This document shows, one piece after another, positions 32,370 through 43,642 of a DNA stretch of 64,000 bases (position 1 is the first letter of the stretch; every line of letters begins with the position of its first letter). This DNA is from Anastrepha obliqua (lineage: Eukaryota > Arthropoda > Insecta > Diptera > Tephritidae). The DNA lies in NCBI RefSeq assembly GCF_027943255.1, contig NC_072893.1:56948001-57012000 (forward strand). The letters run 5' to 3'. Under the pieces are notes generated by a model. The model did not search any database. It saw nothing but the letters and a program-made list of their open reading frames with translations, and was not told the origin of the DNA. Position numbers and translations under genes: made by a program.

Positions 32370-32945
32370 TATGAGCATTACTCCTACTATCACATCATAT
32401 CTGTTATGTAAAAATGATGTTTATCGACTTATAAAGCAGCATAGGCAAACCAAACTAGTAGCTGACTGGTTTCACTATAGCCACCATTACTCCAGGATTA
32501 ATCCTAATCGTACTAAACCAACTTATCTATCATCCCTCCCATCTAACTATACTACACCATATACTCGCCTACGCATTGGTCACAGTGTAATCACCAATGC
32601 ATATCTACTGCAAGGGAGGCAACCAAGCCTGTGTCCATTTTGTAATGCTCCAGTCAGTATCCTGCACTTGTTAGCCTTTTGCCCTTTACTAGATAGACCA
32701 AGACAGCAGAACTTTGACGGTCATGATGCACTATCGCTACTAATTAACCCGTCCGATTCCAACATTTCGAAAATCTATAAATTTCTTAAGGACTCTTATC
32801 TTATACGACTTATATAAACCAGGAATTCTTCACCAGCCAGCTGAAAGCCTCCGTTGCTAGCGCTGCGTTACCTTTTTGTTTATTTAGCAATTTTATTGTT
32901 ATTTAAGCTTTAAAAAAAAAAAAATAATAAAAAATAAATATTTGA
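32370..32945 (+). mobile_element. 5'-truncated LINE (I-like), 3' end
   Basis: A 148-codon open frame (32371-32817) encodes the tail after RNase H: KPTYLSSLPSNYTTPYTRLR, IGHSVITNAYLLQGRQPSLC and PFCNAPVSILHLLAFCPLLD. The pattern LRIGHxxITNxYLL...CPxC...H-L..C is typical of I-group LINEs. A ~100-nt 3' UTR and an A/TAA-rich tail follow (32911-32943). Little decay in this frame, so the insertion is fairly young. Confidence 0.7.
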
Positions 32946-33848
32946 CAAGAAAGCGCATTGGAATATGTATTTTCTTTATTAGAGTATCTTAATGAAACTT
33001 TAAAATTTTCTGATGGCTGGCTAGTTGAAAAGTAGACACGAAGCAATCTACTTTTTTTGTGCTATATCTAGAATGTGCTACAGGATCAGGTTTGATATTC
33101 GTCAGTTCAATTCAGCAGTTACCACTTGATATGACAAGTGTATGGATTATTTATGTTATGACATATAACACATCATTATTTTCATAAATATGGGTAAAGA
33201 ATAATAAAGTGCCCTATATTGGATAAAATATGTAAACGAATACAGCAATAAAATAAAACATTGTGTATTAAATAAAGTATGAACTGCGAACCGTAAAAAA
33301 AAAAACTAAAACAAAAATGTTTATCTTTCACATGCCAAAAGTTAAATATACAAATTAAATAAAAATTAATAAAATAAGTATGCGATTAGTTTGCAAAAAA
33401 AAAGAATTAAACATTTTAATTCCAAGTGCCTAGAAAACTATAGTTAAGCCAAAGATGTTGCATACAAATCAAATTTCGGACGCTTAAAATTCATTTTAGG
33501 CCTATGTCGCTCACGAACTTTTTGTTCTTTTTGAAAACAGAAATCATAATTTCAGCAGCACGATATGGAAAAATTCTGTTTCATACAAATAACCAATACT
33601 TCATGTTCACGTACACCTATGTTTGGCCATACCCCCGCAACTAACGGTAGCACCTCAACATTTTGACCAATTTATCAAATTTTTTTTAATGTTATAATAT
33701 TTTCATATAACTCATTTTGAGCTGTAATTAAATATTTTTATAGAAAAGTTTGGTCTTTTTTAGTGTAAACCTACATACTTATCACGTTTTCACTTAGAAG
33801 CTTTATTTCTTCTTTTTGAGTGATTTGAGAAATTCATCTCGCCCGAAA
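32946..33848. other. No gene recognised
   Basis: AT-rich; A-runs only. Confidence 0.4.
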
Positions 33849-34738
33849 GATGGAATTAATTCGTAAACATTTTCATGCGATGATTTATTACGATTTTCGA
33901 CATGGAATATCGCGACAGAAGTGCATTGATCAACTTACTTCATCTCTGGACGTTAAATCATCATATCTACCCCCTGTGAAACGCTAATGCAATGAATTCC
34001 AACGTGGCCATCGATCCTTGCGGGATGAATTTCGTGAAGGCCGTGCGAAAAAAACGGTTGTTGTGCCAGAATTGATAACGCAAGATCGTCTTGTGACATA
34101 TCCTAAGATAGAGATATTCTTGGGAATCGCTAGGAAAAGCACACAGAAATTCAGTTGCGGTGATTGAAAGTACGTCAAAGTACGCAACATCTAACGAATC
34201 TTGGATCTATGCATTTGAGTCAGAAACGAATCAGCAATTGACAATATGGAGGAACCAAAACGAGTTTAGTCTAATAAAAGTTGATCGCGGAAGAAGCACC
34301 TCAAAGCAACTGGTTGCCTGATTCGAAAGTAGTTTGTCGCAATTGTACGACTAGAGAAACTTAGATTTAAAACAGTCCATTCCGAGTGGTACACAACTAT
34401 TTGTTTGCCAGAAGTTTTTAGAGGATTAAGGAAAACCCACCGGCGAGTATGAACCATCCTTCACCAAGACAATGCGAGTTCTTACAAAAGAGTTGTTGAG
34501 CGCTCAAAAGATCGAATTAATGGAACATCCGTCTTAGAGCCCTGATTTAGTACCTAATGATTTCTTTTTATTGTCGAACCTCGAAAATAAAATGCGAAGT
34601 CAACCTCTGGAGAGCTGTTGAAGCACTTTTGTCAGAAGTGCTTGGGAAATTGGTCCAAACGGAAATAGAATCATATTGGCTTCCAAGGAGAATATTTTGA
34701 AAGCCATGTTTTGTATTATTTTACTGGCAACCCTCGTA
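33849..34738 (+). pseudogene. Mariner (DD34D) transposase pseudogene, near full span
   Basis: From MELIRKHFHAMIYYDFRHGI the order follows a mariner transposase to the end: NEFQRGHRSLRDEFREGRAK, WIYAFESETNQQLTIWRNQN, RGRSTSKQLVA, HQDNAS and VPNDFFLLSNLENKMRSQ. Many stops and frameshifts. The right terminal sequence ACTGGCAACCCTCG is a plausible mariner end; I could not find its left partner. All catalytic regions are recognisable but the gene is dead. Confidence 0.65.
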
Positions 34739-34979
34739 TTAGTACAATTATTATAAATTGTTTCGCCGATATTTTAAATACTATTCCCGAGAATCTTATG
34801 CAACAATCAGAAATATGGTACAATTGATGTTTAATTGCTTTTAAAATATATCGCCTTTTGGAATTGCCCCAAGGTTCGACGTCTGTCAATAATAATCCAT
34901 CGTGATGTTAAAACTTTTTGAAAGACCGATAGTTATTTTTAAAACATCCATCATTCCTCAGTTTTGATGACGGGAACTT

Positions 34980-35095
34980 CTGCTTCACTATTGCTATGCT
35001 AAACACATGCACATACTAAACGTTTCCGCAGCCGAAATTTCATTCCGCAAACAAAATTTGATGGCACTTCTCTGCTCAATCAAATCAGACATTTT
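34980..35095 (-). pseudogene. Mariner transposase N-terminal scrap
   Basis: Minus strand MSDLIEQRSAIKFCLRNEIS followed by AAETFSM, the first ~27 residues of an irritans-like mariner transposase, then no further similarity. Confidence 0.55.
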
Positions 35096-36262
35096 AAAAA
35101 TCGAAAAATGCAGTATTGGTCGTTTGGTAAACACAAGCGTAAATATATTACTGATAATGACATTCACATGAAAGTTGGGCCAGATGTTATTAACAGCGCT
35201 GCCAACTCATGAAAAAAATAACTAGAGCGAAATTTTAATCCCGCGAAGTTTGACAAATAAATTCACCTTACTTTTTGCCCACAGTAGTATATGAGAGCGC
35301 GGAACTGCAAGCATTACTTTTGAATTGAATAAAACTTTCGAAACCTAATTCTTTTATTCATGTTTAAGTAGTAATGCATTTAAGATCACACCACTTTGTA
35401 AAACGGTACTCTGACTAAAGTTGTTGAATAGATCAGATACTATTTCATCTACATAGCGCAAGTTCTCTTATATTTACAAACTCAAAAATAGCTCAACAAC
35501 TCGCAAAGTCATTTTTTTCGGGTTTATATTTTGCAGAACGTTCCATTATCTTTTTTTGTATCACCTAGTTGCGCACCAAATATTCACATACCTCCAAAAA
35601 AACTCAATCGCGCAGACACATTCAGGGTCCTATTTATTTGAAATTTACGACGTATTTACTTAAACTTTCTCCTTTATAGCAATAATAAAATACTACTCTT
35701 CGTAAAATCTGTAGATCTTATTTCGGTTTTACTTACATACATTGACGAAGTACAGCCGCTTAAATGCAACAATGTTGTCACACATGCTTCCTCTACAGCA
35801 TCAACAAATTTGTGGCAAGTGCTCGTACCCTGCAGGGAAAAGCCAAACTAATATGGAAACATTTTCGTTCAAATGCTGTTATTTAGTAGAAAAATCATAT
35901 TAGTGCGTCATTGACTAGAATAATACCGGGCCTAAAGTGATCAATTTGTCTTTAAAGTAGTTGATTTTTTTTTTTTTTTTTTTGATGAGAAAGTTTAAGA
36001 TTTGCTATAAAAGCGCCAATGCATCGCGATGATTAGAGAATATTTGTTGGACACGATTCTACGGATGGGTCGATTAAGTTTTGCTTTCCTCTGAGCTCTA
36101 CTCCAGTTTAATTAAGATGAACGAGAAGGTGATACCCTAAAACCTTGATATGATAGTGTGTATTGCTCTTAAGTTTCCTTTTGAGAGATTTTGCTAAGAA
36201 GGAGTCTGTTTCAGAATTTTATTATCAAAAATTATAAAAATGCCTTTTGCGCTGATATGCTA
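35096..36262. other. No gene recognised
   Basis: AT-rich with a poly-T run at 35967-35983. Confidence 0.4.
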
Positions 36263-36600
36263 GGTTGTTCAATAAGTTTTGCGGTTCGATAAGAAAAATA
36301 AAATTTTTTAGCTACACTTCATTACTCAGTATAGTCTCCCCGAACATCAATTTACTTGTTCCAACGAGATTCCAATTTATGAATTCCATCCCTCAAGTGA
36401 GGATCTAGAAGGGCTGTAAAATACACTCCATAGCTGTTATGACCTAATCATTAGATGAAAAGCGCTTTGCATGCATGCATTTTTTTTAGGTCTGAAAACA
36501 GATGGAAGTCAGCAGGGGTCAAATCTGATGAATACGGTGGATGCTCCAACAATTTGAACTTTAAGTCAGGGTATTTAGCCATTGTCAAAATGCTCTTGTG
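36263..36600 (-). pseudogene. Mariner transposase C-terminal fragment
   Basis: Minus strand FKLLEHPPYSPDLTPADFHL (third catalytic Asp in TPAD), SDLKK, then HLRDGIHKLESRWNK and DVRGDYTE. The left end GTTGTTCAATAAGTTTTGCG next to TA looks like a mariner inverted-repeat tip. The 5' part is missing. Confidence 0.65.
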
Positions 36601-36998
36601 CTAATGAAAAATATTTATTTTCCTTTTGCAAACTGGGTTTTTTTTACAATTTTCTTCCTTTTAAAAGGTTCAAGATAGAGTACGATATTTGAGTTAAAAA
36701 GTGAACTGGCAATATTCAAGTAGTTCTCCCAGCAGGGTTACTATGTACACACATAAGTACATTGGAAGCGAGTGCAGCGAGCAAGGCTTATTTTACTTGT
36801 TAGCGCATTTTCGAACCAAGTAGTTTATAGTTCAATTAAAATGGTGTTGCATTTAAGTGTAATAAAATGTGAGAGAGGGACTAATGAGAAATTCTCTCGT
36901 AAAGAAAAAGCAATATAATATACATAAATACAAATGTACACTAAGAGATAGCAGATACATTTTTTAGCAATACTTATACATACATACATATATATATA
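36601..36998. other. No feature recognised
   Basis: AT-rich, ends in a TACA/TA simple repeat. Confidence 0.4.
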
Positions 36999-37763
<765 letters not shown>

Positions 37764-38685
37764 TAGATTATTCATTTGAACGTCATAAAGCAACGATAAA
37801 AATAAGAAAGTGGCACGCTTTGTAAATTTGTATGAGTGCTGGCTTATCTGTAGAAGACATGTGCAAGGAGCAAGTATTACTGTTTAAAAAAATATACTTG
37901 GGAACCAATAAAATTTTGTACCAGAAGTACTTTTATGCTTTTGCTTATCATTTCGAAAGTTTGTTCCTGTCGAAAGTATTAACTTCAAATGTAATGGAGT
38001 ATTAAAATGTTTGTATAAGTATATAATTATTATACTGATAAATAATACTTACAAAGCCCTTTGCAATGCTATTATCTACATGTAAATCTATATATGCAGG
38101 AGTCTACGGGAAACTTTGTTTCTGATTGTTGTTGTTTATAAGACCCTATCCTATACATCAATGCATTGGTATACCATTTGTGGCGAGTACGAATGTGGAA
38201 TGCACAAATGCCGTGCAATTTGCTTCGAAGCGCCAAGTAGAACCAATCCGCTGCATATGCTGTAGTTGAGATATTAAGCGCAATCAAATAGATGATAAAA
38301 TTGAGACAATAATCAGTGTATATATCAGACTGTCGTCCTTTATTACTGAACACAGTACAGATGATTTTTTTCTAATCCCACTAAAATATTTGCTGTGATT
38401 GGAAAAACTGAGCATGTTCCTATGTTCCAATCGTAAATTAATGCGTTCGTTCGCTGGCGCAGTAACTCTGGCGTCTCACTAAATGAAATGTTTTCATGTT
38501 ACTTTCGCCAAAATTGAAAATGCCTTTCAATTATCTTAAAGAATTGCTAATACTTCACTTTAATCTGTTTATGAACTCAATCCTTGACTTTTATTTGATT
38601 CGAAATCACATGAACTTTTTGTATCCACTACTTTCTTAATCTGCGGCGTAAAAGCTAGAAGTTTTCGGACCCTTACACCCTTTCA
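37764..38685. other. No gene recognised
   Basis: AT-rich, no coding similarity. Confidence 0.4.
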
Positions 38686-39113
38686 ATTACTTTTGACTTC
38701 CTGTGGTTGCTCTAGATTAGAGTATGCAGCATTCATCTGGAAGCCTTGCCACCCATTTGCGATTGAGAGAATTGAACGTGTACGGAAGGTGTTCCTTAAA
38801 TATGCTCTCAGGTTGTTAAAACTTTCAAATCCTCTACCTTTCTATAAGTCCTGTTTGATTTTAATTAATGTAAAGTCTCTAGAGAGCAGAGAGAAGGTCA
38901 ATACTCTCACTGACTTTTGCTTTTATTGTAGTATATTTAAAGGAGAAATTGATCATTCATCCCTGTTCAGAGGCGTTCCCTTCTATATCCTTACTGGATT
39001 TCTAGTCAATACTCACCGATTTCATTTTACATTGCTCTCCACGAATTTACGCGCATAATGCGCCTATTGCCCGCGCTCTAAGAGAATTCAATTCCACGTT
39101 ATTTTTATGAAAT
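38686..39113 (+). mobile_element. Jockey/CR1-like LINE 3' coding fragment
   Basis: Plus strand: SRLEYAAFIWKPCHPFAIER, RVFLKYALRLLKLSNPLPFY, NVKSLESREKVNTLT, GEIDHSSLFRGVPFYI and, after a frameshift, NAPIARALREFNSTLFL and stop at about 39111. This is the region after the RT domain in Jockey/CR1-type elements (LEYAAxxWxP...Q/KxxFxKYALR...LF). 5'-truncated, one or two frame breaks. Confidence 0.65.
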
Positions 39114-39288
39114 TTTAAACTCTTTTTTAAATTGATTTATTTAAGCATCTGTGGTAAATTAAGCTCACTATGCGGTCTGTGAGAACTATAATTATGTTTT
39201 AGCCCTGACCTAAATGAAACGGAAAGTGTAGAGGCACTCCGTTTTCTTTCGCTACCATGAATTGCGTTTAGTGGTAATGAAAATAATT

Positions 39289-40990
39289 TCAAAATTACGC
39301 CTAGATGTCAATAGTAAATAATTCCAAGACGTGTTTTTATCAGGTCAGTCCATAAGATCGTGCGTCCACTTTTGTACGATTTTTGCATACAAAAAGTTAT
39401 TCGCGGAATATAACGGAACTATTTATATTTATATTTTTTTTTGATATATTGTGATTTTAATCGTAGATAGAAGCACGTGTTGTTAAAAAATTAAATGGAA
39501 TCTTCGAACCCGTATAAGAGGCATATTTTGTATTTTTTTTATAAAAGTGGTAAAAATGCGACACCTGCTGCTGCAGAAATAAACATTGTTCACGGGGACG
39601 ATACCGTGAGTGTAAGGACTGCGCAAAAGTAGTTTTCAAAACTCCGAAGTGGTAACGGCGACGTGGAGGACGCCTCGCGCTCTGGTCGTCCTGAAGTCTT
39701 TAACTCCGACGCCTTCCTCGAACTCGTGGAAGCTGAGCCAAATTTAACAGTCGATATGATAGCTCAGAGGTTAAGTTCATCGCATGGAACAGTTCACAGT
39801 TCACAGGCACCTGGTTCAGTTGGGAAAGGTTTCAAAGCTGGGAAAATGGGTTCCGCATAGACTTTCCGTCGCCAACCTTCAGCAGAGAGTGAATATGTGT
39901 TCTCAGCTGCTTGCAACGGCTTGAAAATGAAAGTTTTTTGAATTGTGTTGTAACTAGTGATGAAAAATGGGTCCTTTTTAACAATCCTGTTCGCAAACGG
40001 CAATGGTTAGATAAGGAAGAAAAACAAGAACCGACCCCTAGAGATAGCCTGCATCCCAAGAAGCCTCTCCTGTCTATTTGGTGGTATATGGCTGATATTG
40101 TTTATTATGAACTTTTGGAGCCAAACCAAATGATAACTCTGATTATTATTCCCATCAGCTATCAAACCTGAATGAGGCACTTACTAAAATCGACTGTCTT
40201 TAGTGAATAGACGCAACGTTTTGTTTCACCACGACAACGCAAGACCTCATACCGCAAGGCAAACATTAGGCAAACTGAACGAGCTAATGCCGCATCCACC
40301 ATTCTCTCCGGATATTGCACCTTGTGATTATCACCTTTTCCGTGGACTTAAACCCCATATGAGTAAGAAGAACTACTCCTAAAAAGAAGTGATAAAAAGG
40401 GATATCGAAGCGTATTTCGCTCTAAGGACAACCAATTTTTTGAGCAGGGAATTAAAAATTTGCCTAAACGTTGGGAAGACATTGTAATGAAGGAAAATAT
40501 ATTATTGATTAATAAATACTTTAAACATTTTTTTTATTAATTTGAAAACCACATTTAAAAAACGCACGAACTTATGGACTGAGCTGATATGTCATTTTTG
40601 AAATTTTTCAAGTAGACAGATGTATAGTTTTAGCTATGGATACCTACAGGATAGAACAACGCTTTAGAACTATTGAGACTTATTATGAAAATGGTTGATC
40701 TTTAAAAACAACATATCGCACGATATCCTGATTATTTTTGTGGAAACAATCGACCGAAAAAGTCGACAATTCTAAGGTTGGTGAACAAATTTGAAGAAAC
40801 TAGTTCTGTTGAGGATAGGAAAAGAAATGGTAAACCAAAAACTGGAGAATATTGCTGAGAATATTGTTGCTGTAGTGTTGCTAAAAAACCTTCAACATCG
40901 ATACTTTTACGTAAGGCAATCATGAATCGACTGTTTGGCAGATTTTACCTATAGACGTTCTCATGGTGGACATTAAAATAGTGAAACCTA
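39289..40990 (+). mobile_element. Decayed DD41D-like element interrupted by a mariner
   Basis: The left part (39289-39339) and right part (40588-40990) join into one element when the mariner at 39340-40587 is removed; a related copy without the insert is at 49304-49520. The right part carries MDTYRIEQRFRTIETYYENG (from 40644), the helix-turn-helix start of a rosa-like transposase, then KFEETSSVEDRKRN- and ENIAENIVAVV-like scraps. It decays after about 40970 with no catalytic part. Confidence 0.6.
39340..40587 (+). mobile_element. Near-full-length mariner (cecropia-like), decayed
   Basis: A 1,248-bp element in TA sites (39338-39339, 40588-40589) with inverted ends TCAGGTCAGTCCATAAGATC... and (inverted) TCAGCTCAGTCCATAAGTTC. 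The transposase starts at 39495 (MESSNPYKRHILYFFYKSGK). Then: VRTAQK, stop, FSKLRSGNGDVEDASRSGRP, VEAEPNLTVDMIAQRLSSSH, a frameshift, KLGKWVPHRLSVANLQQRVN, VTSDEKWVLFNNPVRKRQWL (first catalytic Asp), LSIWWYMADIVYYELLEPNQ, HHDNARPHTARQT (second) and HPPFSPDIAPCDYHLFRGLK (third). At least one premature stop and several frame changes make it inactive, but the layout is complete. Confidence 0.85.
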
Positions 40991-41214
40991 AGAGTCCAAA
41001 TCTTTTTTATTTCAAAAAAAAATCTAGGCACGTCTCTTGAAATACCCTTTATATTGAAAAGGATTGTCTTACAGTTTGCATCGACAAACTCCATGATATT
41101 GCGTGAACTATCTTAATAAGTTCAAAATAAAATACAATAATAGAAAGTAAATGGAAAGCTTTGAACAATATTTGCGATAAGTTATTAGTTTCTTCATGAA
41201 ATAAATCTTCTTTC
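40991..41214. other. No feature recognised
   Basis: AT-rich boundary region beyond the BEL/Pao remnant; no LTR was identified. Confidence 0.4.
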
Positions 41215-42545
41215 GTTGGCAAAAGGCAAAGTTTGACTATAGGGCGAACCAATTCGCCATGCGGTGTTTTCAGCACTATGATGGCATTTAATAACTCGTG
41301 CAAGCGTCCACTTCATCGGAGGATTCGGCTCGTTGAAAACCGCAACCACGTCACCATTTCAAGGTTGCGTGAAGAACGAAACCACTTGGAGCGACGTTGT
41401 ATGCTCACGAGGTACTCGTCTCTCCAACGACGTCAGAAATGTTGTCCCAAGGCAGAAATTGCTTGCCATCGCTGACGAAGATTTCCACGGAACCCTTGAC
41501 CTTCAGGTTCCGGGATTGACTTAAGCGGTTCACCGACTATGAAATGTCCGGGAGTTAGAACTTCTAAGTCACCAGCAGTTCCAGAGTTGTCACAGAGTGG
41601 GCGAGAGTTTACGCAAGCTTCTATTTCAGTCAAAAGTGTGTTGAACTCTTCGTCTGATAGTAAAATTTCTCTAAGTACGCATTTTAAATGATACTTGACA
41701 CGTTTGACTCCAGTCTTCCAGTAACCTCTCATATGGTGTGCAGCCGGTGGATTAAAGCGACATTCGATATTTGAATCCGCAAAGAAAGAGCGAAGTTTAG
41801 TATCAGCCATGCACTGTTGAAATGCAATGCGCAATTCCTTCTCGGCTCCAACGAAATACCGTTATCTGATGTCATGACCTTACAAAAGCCTCTGCGATTT
41901 ATGAACCTTTTAAATGCACTTAGGAATGCTGATGTTGACAGATCACCAACAAATTCGCGATGCATCGCACCAGTGCACATACAAATGGACGAGGAGATGT
42001 AGCCTTTGGTAACCTTAGCTCCTCTTCCTTGGATGAACTTGTAGAGGTAAGTTCCAGCGAAATCGACAGCAGTATGAGTAAAACAACGGGCGTAGGTTGT
42101 GCGAGTGACAGGAAGATCACCCATGACTTGTATGGTAAGATTGGGGTTCAATTATATGCATTTGACGCATTTATGGTACATATTACGGATCAAGATACGA
42201 GCGCCGACAACCCAATAACGGCGTTGCAAGACAGTTTGCATAATGCGGGGCCCAGCGCGCAAAGTGAGTTTGTGTATATTGCAGACTATTAACTTAGCAA
42301 GCGGACAATTCTTAGTCAAGATAATGGGATGTCTAACATCAGGAGCGACATGGTGGCCAAGTTCGTCGAAGCAGCCTTTGCTCTTATGAGGATATTAACC
42401 CCTGCAGCTGAACTCAGAGTATACTTGACCGATGAAGAATCGTTTGTGGCAACTAACAGACATACATTTTTCTCACTCTACTAATGGCACCCTCTTCCGA
42501 TAATGGTTCGCCAGCTCCTTCTTTAACGCAGTTTCCATTGCCACT
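41215..42545 (-). pseudogene. BEL/Pao retrotransposon integrase remnant
   Basis: Minus strand, 5' to 3': zinc-binding/N-terminal integrase scraps ([12 protein letters not shown]..., LLGCR region); then QVMGDLPVTRTTYARCFTHT and AVDFAGTYLYKF; KVMTSDNGISLE (second catalytic Asp); FNPPAAHHMRGYWKTGVKRV; IEACVNSRPLCDNS; and a C-terminal tail RRWRDEYL..., VLKTPHGELVRPIVKLCLLP ending near 41218. The order is that of Pao-type integrase. Several frameshifts; the RT and LTRs are not found. Opposite in orientation to the intact BEL/Pao element at 59.8 kb; the two have no region in common in this window, so whether they are one family cannot be told. Confidence 0.75.
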
Positions 42546-42713
42546 TTCTACTAACTAAATAATAAATTATTCTGCTAAAATTAATATGACTCATTTATTT
42601 ATAATTTATTCGAGTTGAAAGTTAATAAAATATTTAAAGTTCTTAATAAGGTTGTGATTTCTTTAAATTGATGTAAATATAATTGTGTTAACTTATTTGA
42701 TTTCTTTTACTTT

Positions 42714-42952
42714 CTAATGCGAAGGAATTTTTTTTAATGGATCGTGGGATAAATTTTCTGGATCTATTCCATGAGGTGTCATTCTGTCCTTGCCCGAGGA
42801 ATAGTATGTGTCAGTGTCAATAAAGTAATGGAAAAATTACCATCGCCTTGTGAATCTTCAGCTGATTTGAAATGATCAAAAAAGCTCGCGGCGCATCCAG
42901 CGCAGCTTGCGATAATGCAGATCACGAAAACCACTAAAGTTTTTAGCTTTAT
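42714..42952 (-). pseudogene. Third secreted-peptide paralogue, broken
   Basis: Homologous to the peptide genes at 10.2 and 12.4 kb. The signal-peptide region (KLKTLVVFVICIIASCAG) aligns with theirs, but the start codon is ATA (42952-42950) instead of ATG. A frameshift separates it from the C-terminal part (IDTDTYYSSGK, IDPENLSHDPLKKIPSH and stop at 42714). DPL-x-x-IP-x-H is the shared ending. It keeps the TATA box and much of the 5' leader. A start at an upstream GTG or an unusual structure is possible but unlikely. Confidence 0.65.
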
Positions 42953-43020
42953 TTTCACTTAACACAACTGAAGGCAATGGATGGCGAAGCTTGACTGTTA
43001 TCAGGGAGTAGGTGAAGGCT

Positions 43021-43030
43021 TTTATATATA
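43021..43030 (-). promoter_or_regulatory. TATA box of the third peptide paralogue
   Basis: TATATATAAA on the minus strand at the same distance (~70-78 nt) from the lost start codon as in the two intact genes; the intervening leader ACTGAAGGCAATGGATG is shared. Confidence 0.6.
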
Positions 43031-43594
43031 AGTAGATTTCAAATGTTAGCCATGGATATATTTTTTACCACAAGTTTGTTCTTAAAAATTACTAAAAAAT
43101 TTGCGGTCATATAATCGCATTACATTCGAACTTCTACAACCAACTATATTGCTTTATAGTGAAAACAACAACTCGCGATAGGAACAAGGCAGTCAGTAGA
43201 ACCACGTAATTGCACATTCAAGATGGTGCGAAATTAATCAAAAAATTGGTTTTAAATAACTATTTTACTGAAAAATAAAATTATTTTGAGAAATCTTAAT
43301 TTGAGCTTCACGTGATCCACTGCGTACCTGATTGTATACAGCAGCTGTTAGTTCATAAGTATCAAATATGATTGATCTTTCGATAGGGTGATTTATAATA
43401 AATAATAAACGGAAATTGAAACAGGCTGAGTTTGAGTTATGCTCAAAATTTTAGGTATCTACCTTATCGATAAGATGCTTAAAAATCGACTGCCAAGCTC
43501 TTACTGAAATCTCGGGTCGGGTAAACAAAGTAATTTCTATGCAGTCCTTGGGAAAGAAAACGGTTCATTTGATATTTCATGCAACCTGTGCACT
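43031..43594. other. No feature recognised
   Basis: AT-rich upstream flank of the broken peptide gene. No convincing extension of the 745-bp duplication was found here. Confidence 0.4.
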
Positions 43595-43642
43595 TTTGAA
43601 TGGTAGTCACGCACCAACCCATTCAGCTACGGCTGTCGCCAG
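43595..43642 (-). repeat. tRNA-like SINE, copy D (head fragment)
   Basis: Minus strand GGCGACAGCCGTAGCTGAAT then GGGTTGGTGCGTGACTACCA, the A-box half of the head seen in copy E. Only about 48 bp survive. Confidence 0.6.

Noticed and set aside
41960..42292. 110-aa plus-strand frame
   Set aside because: Antisense shadow of the BEL/Pao integrase remnant on the minus strand.
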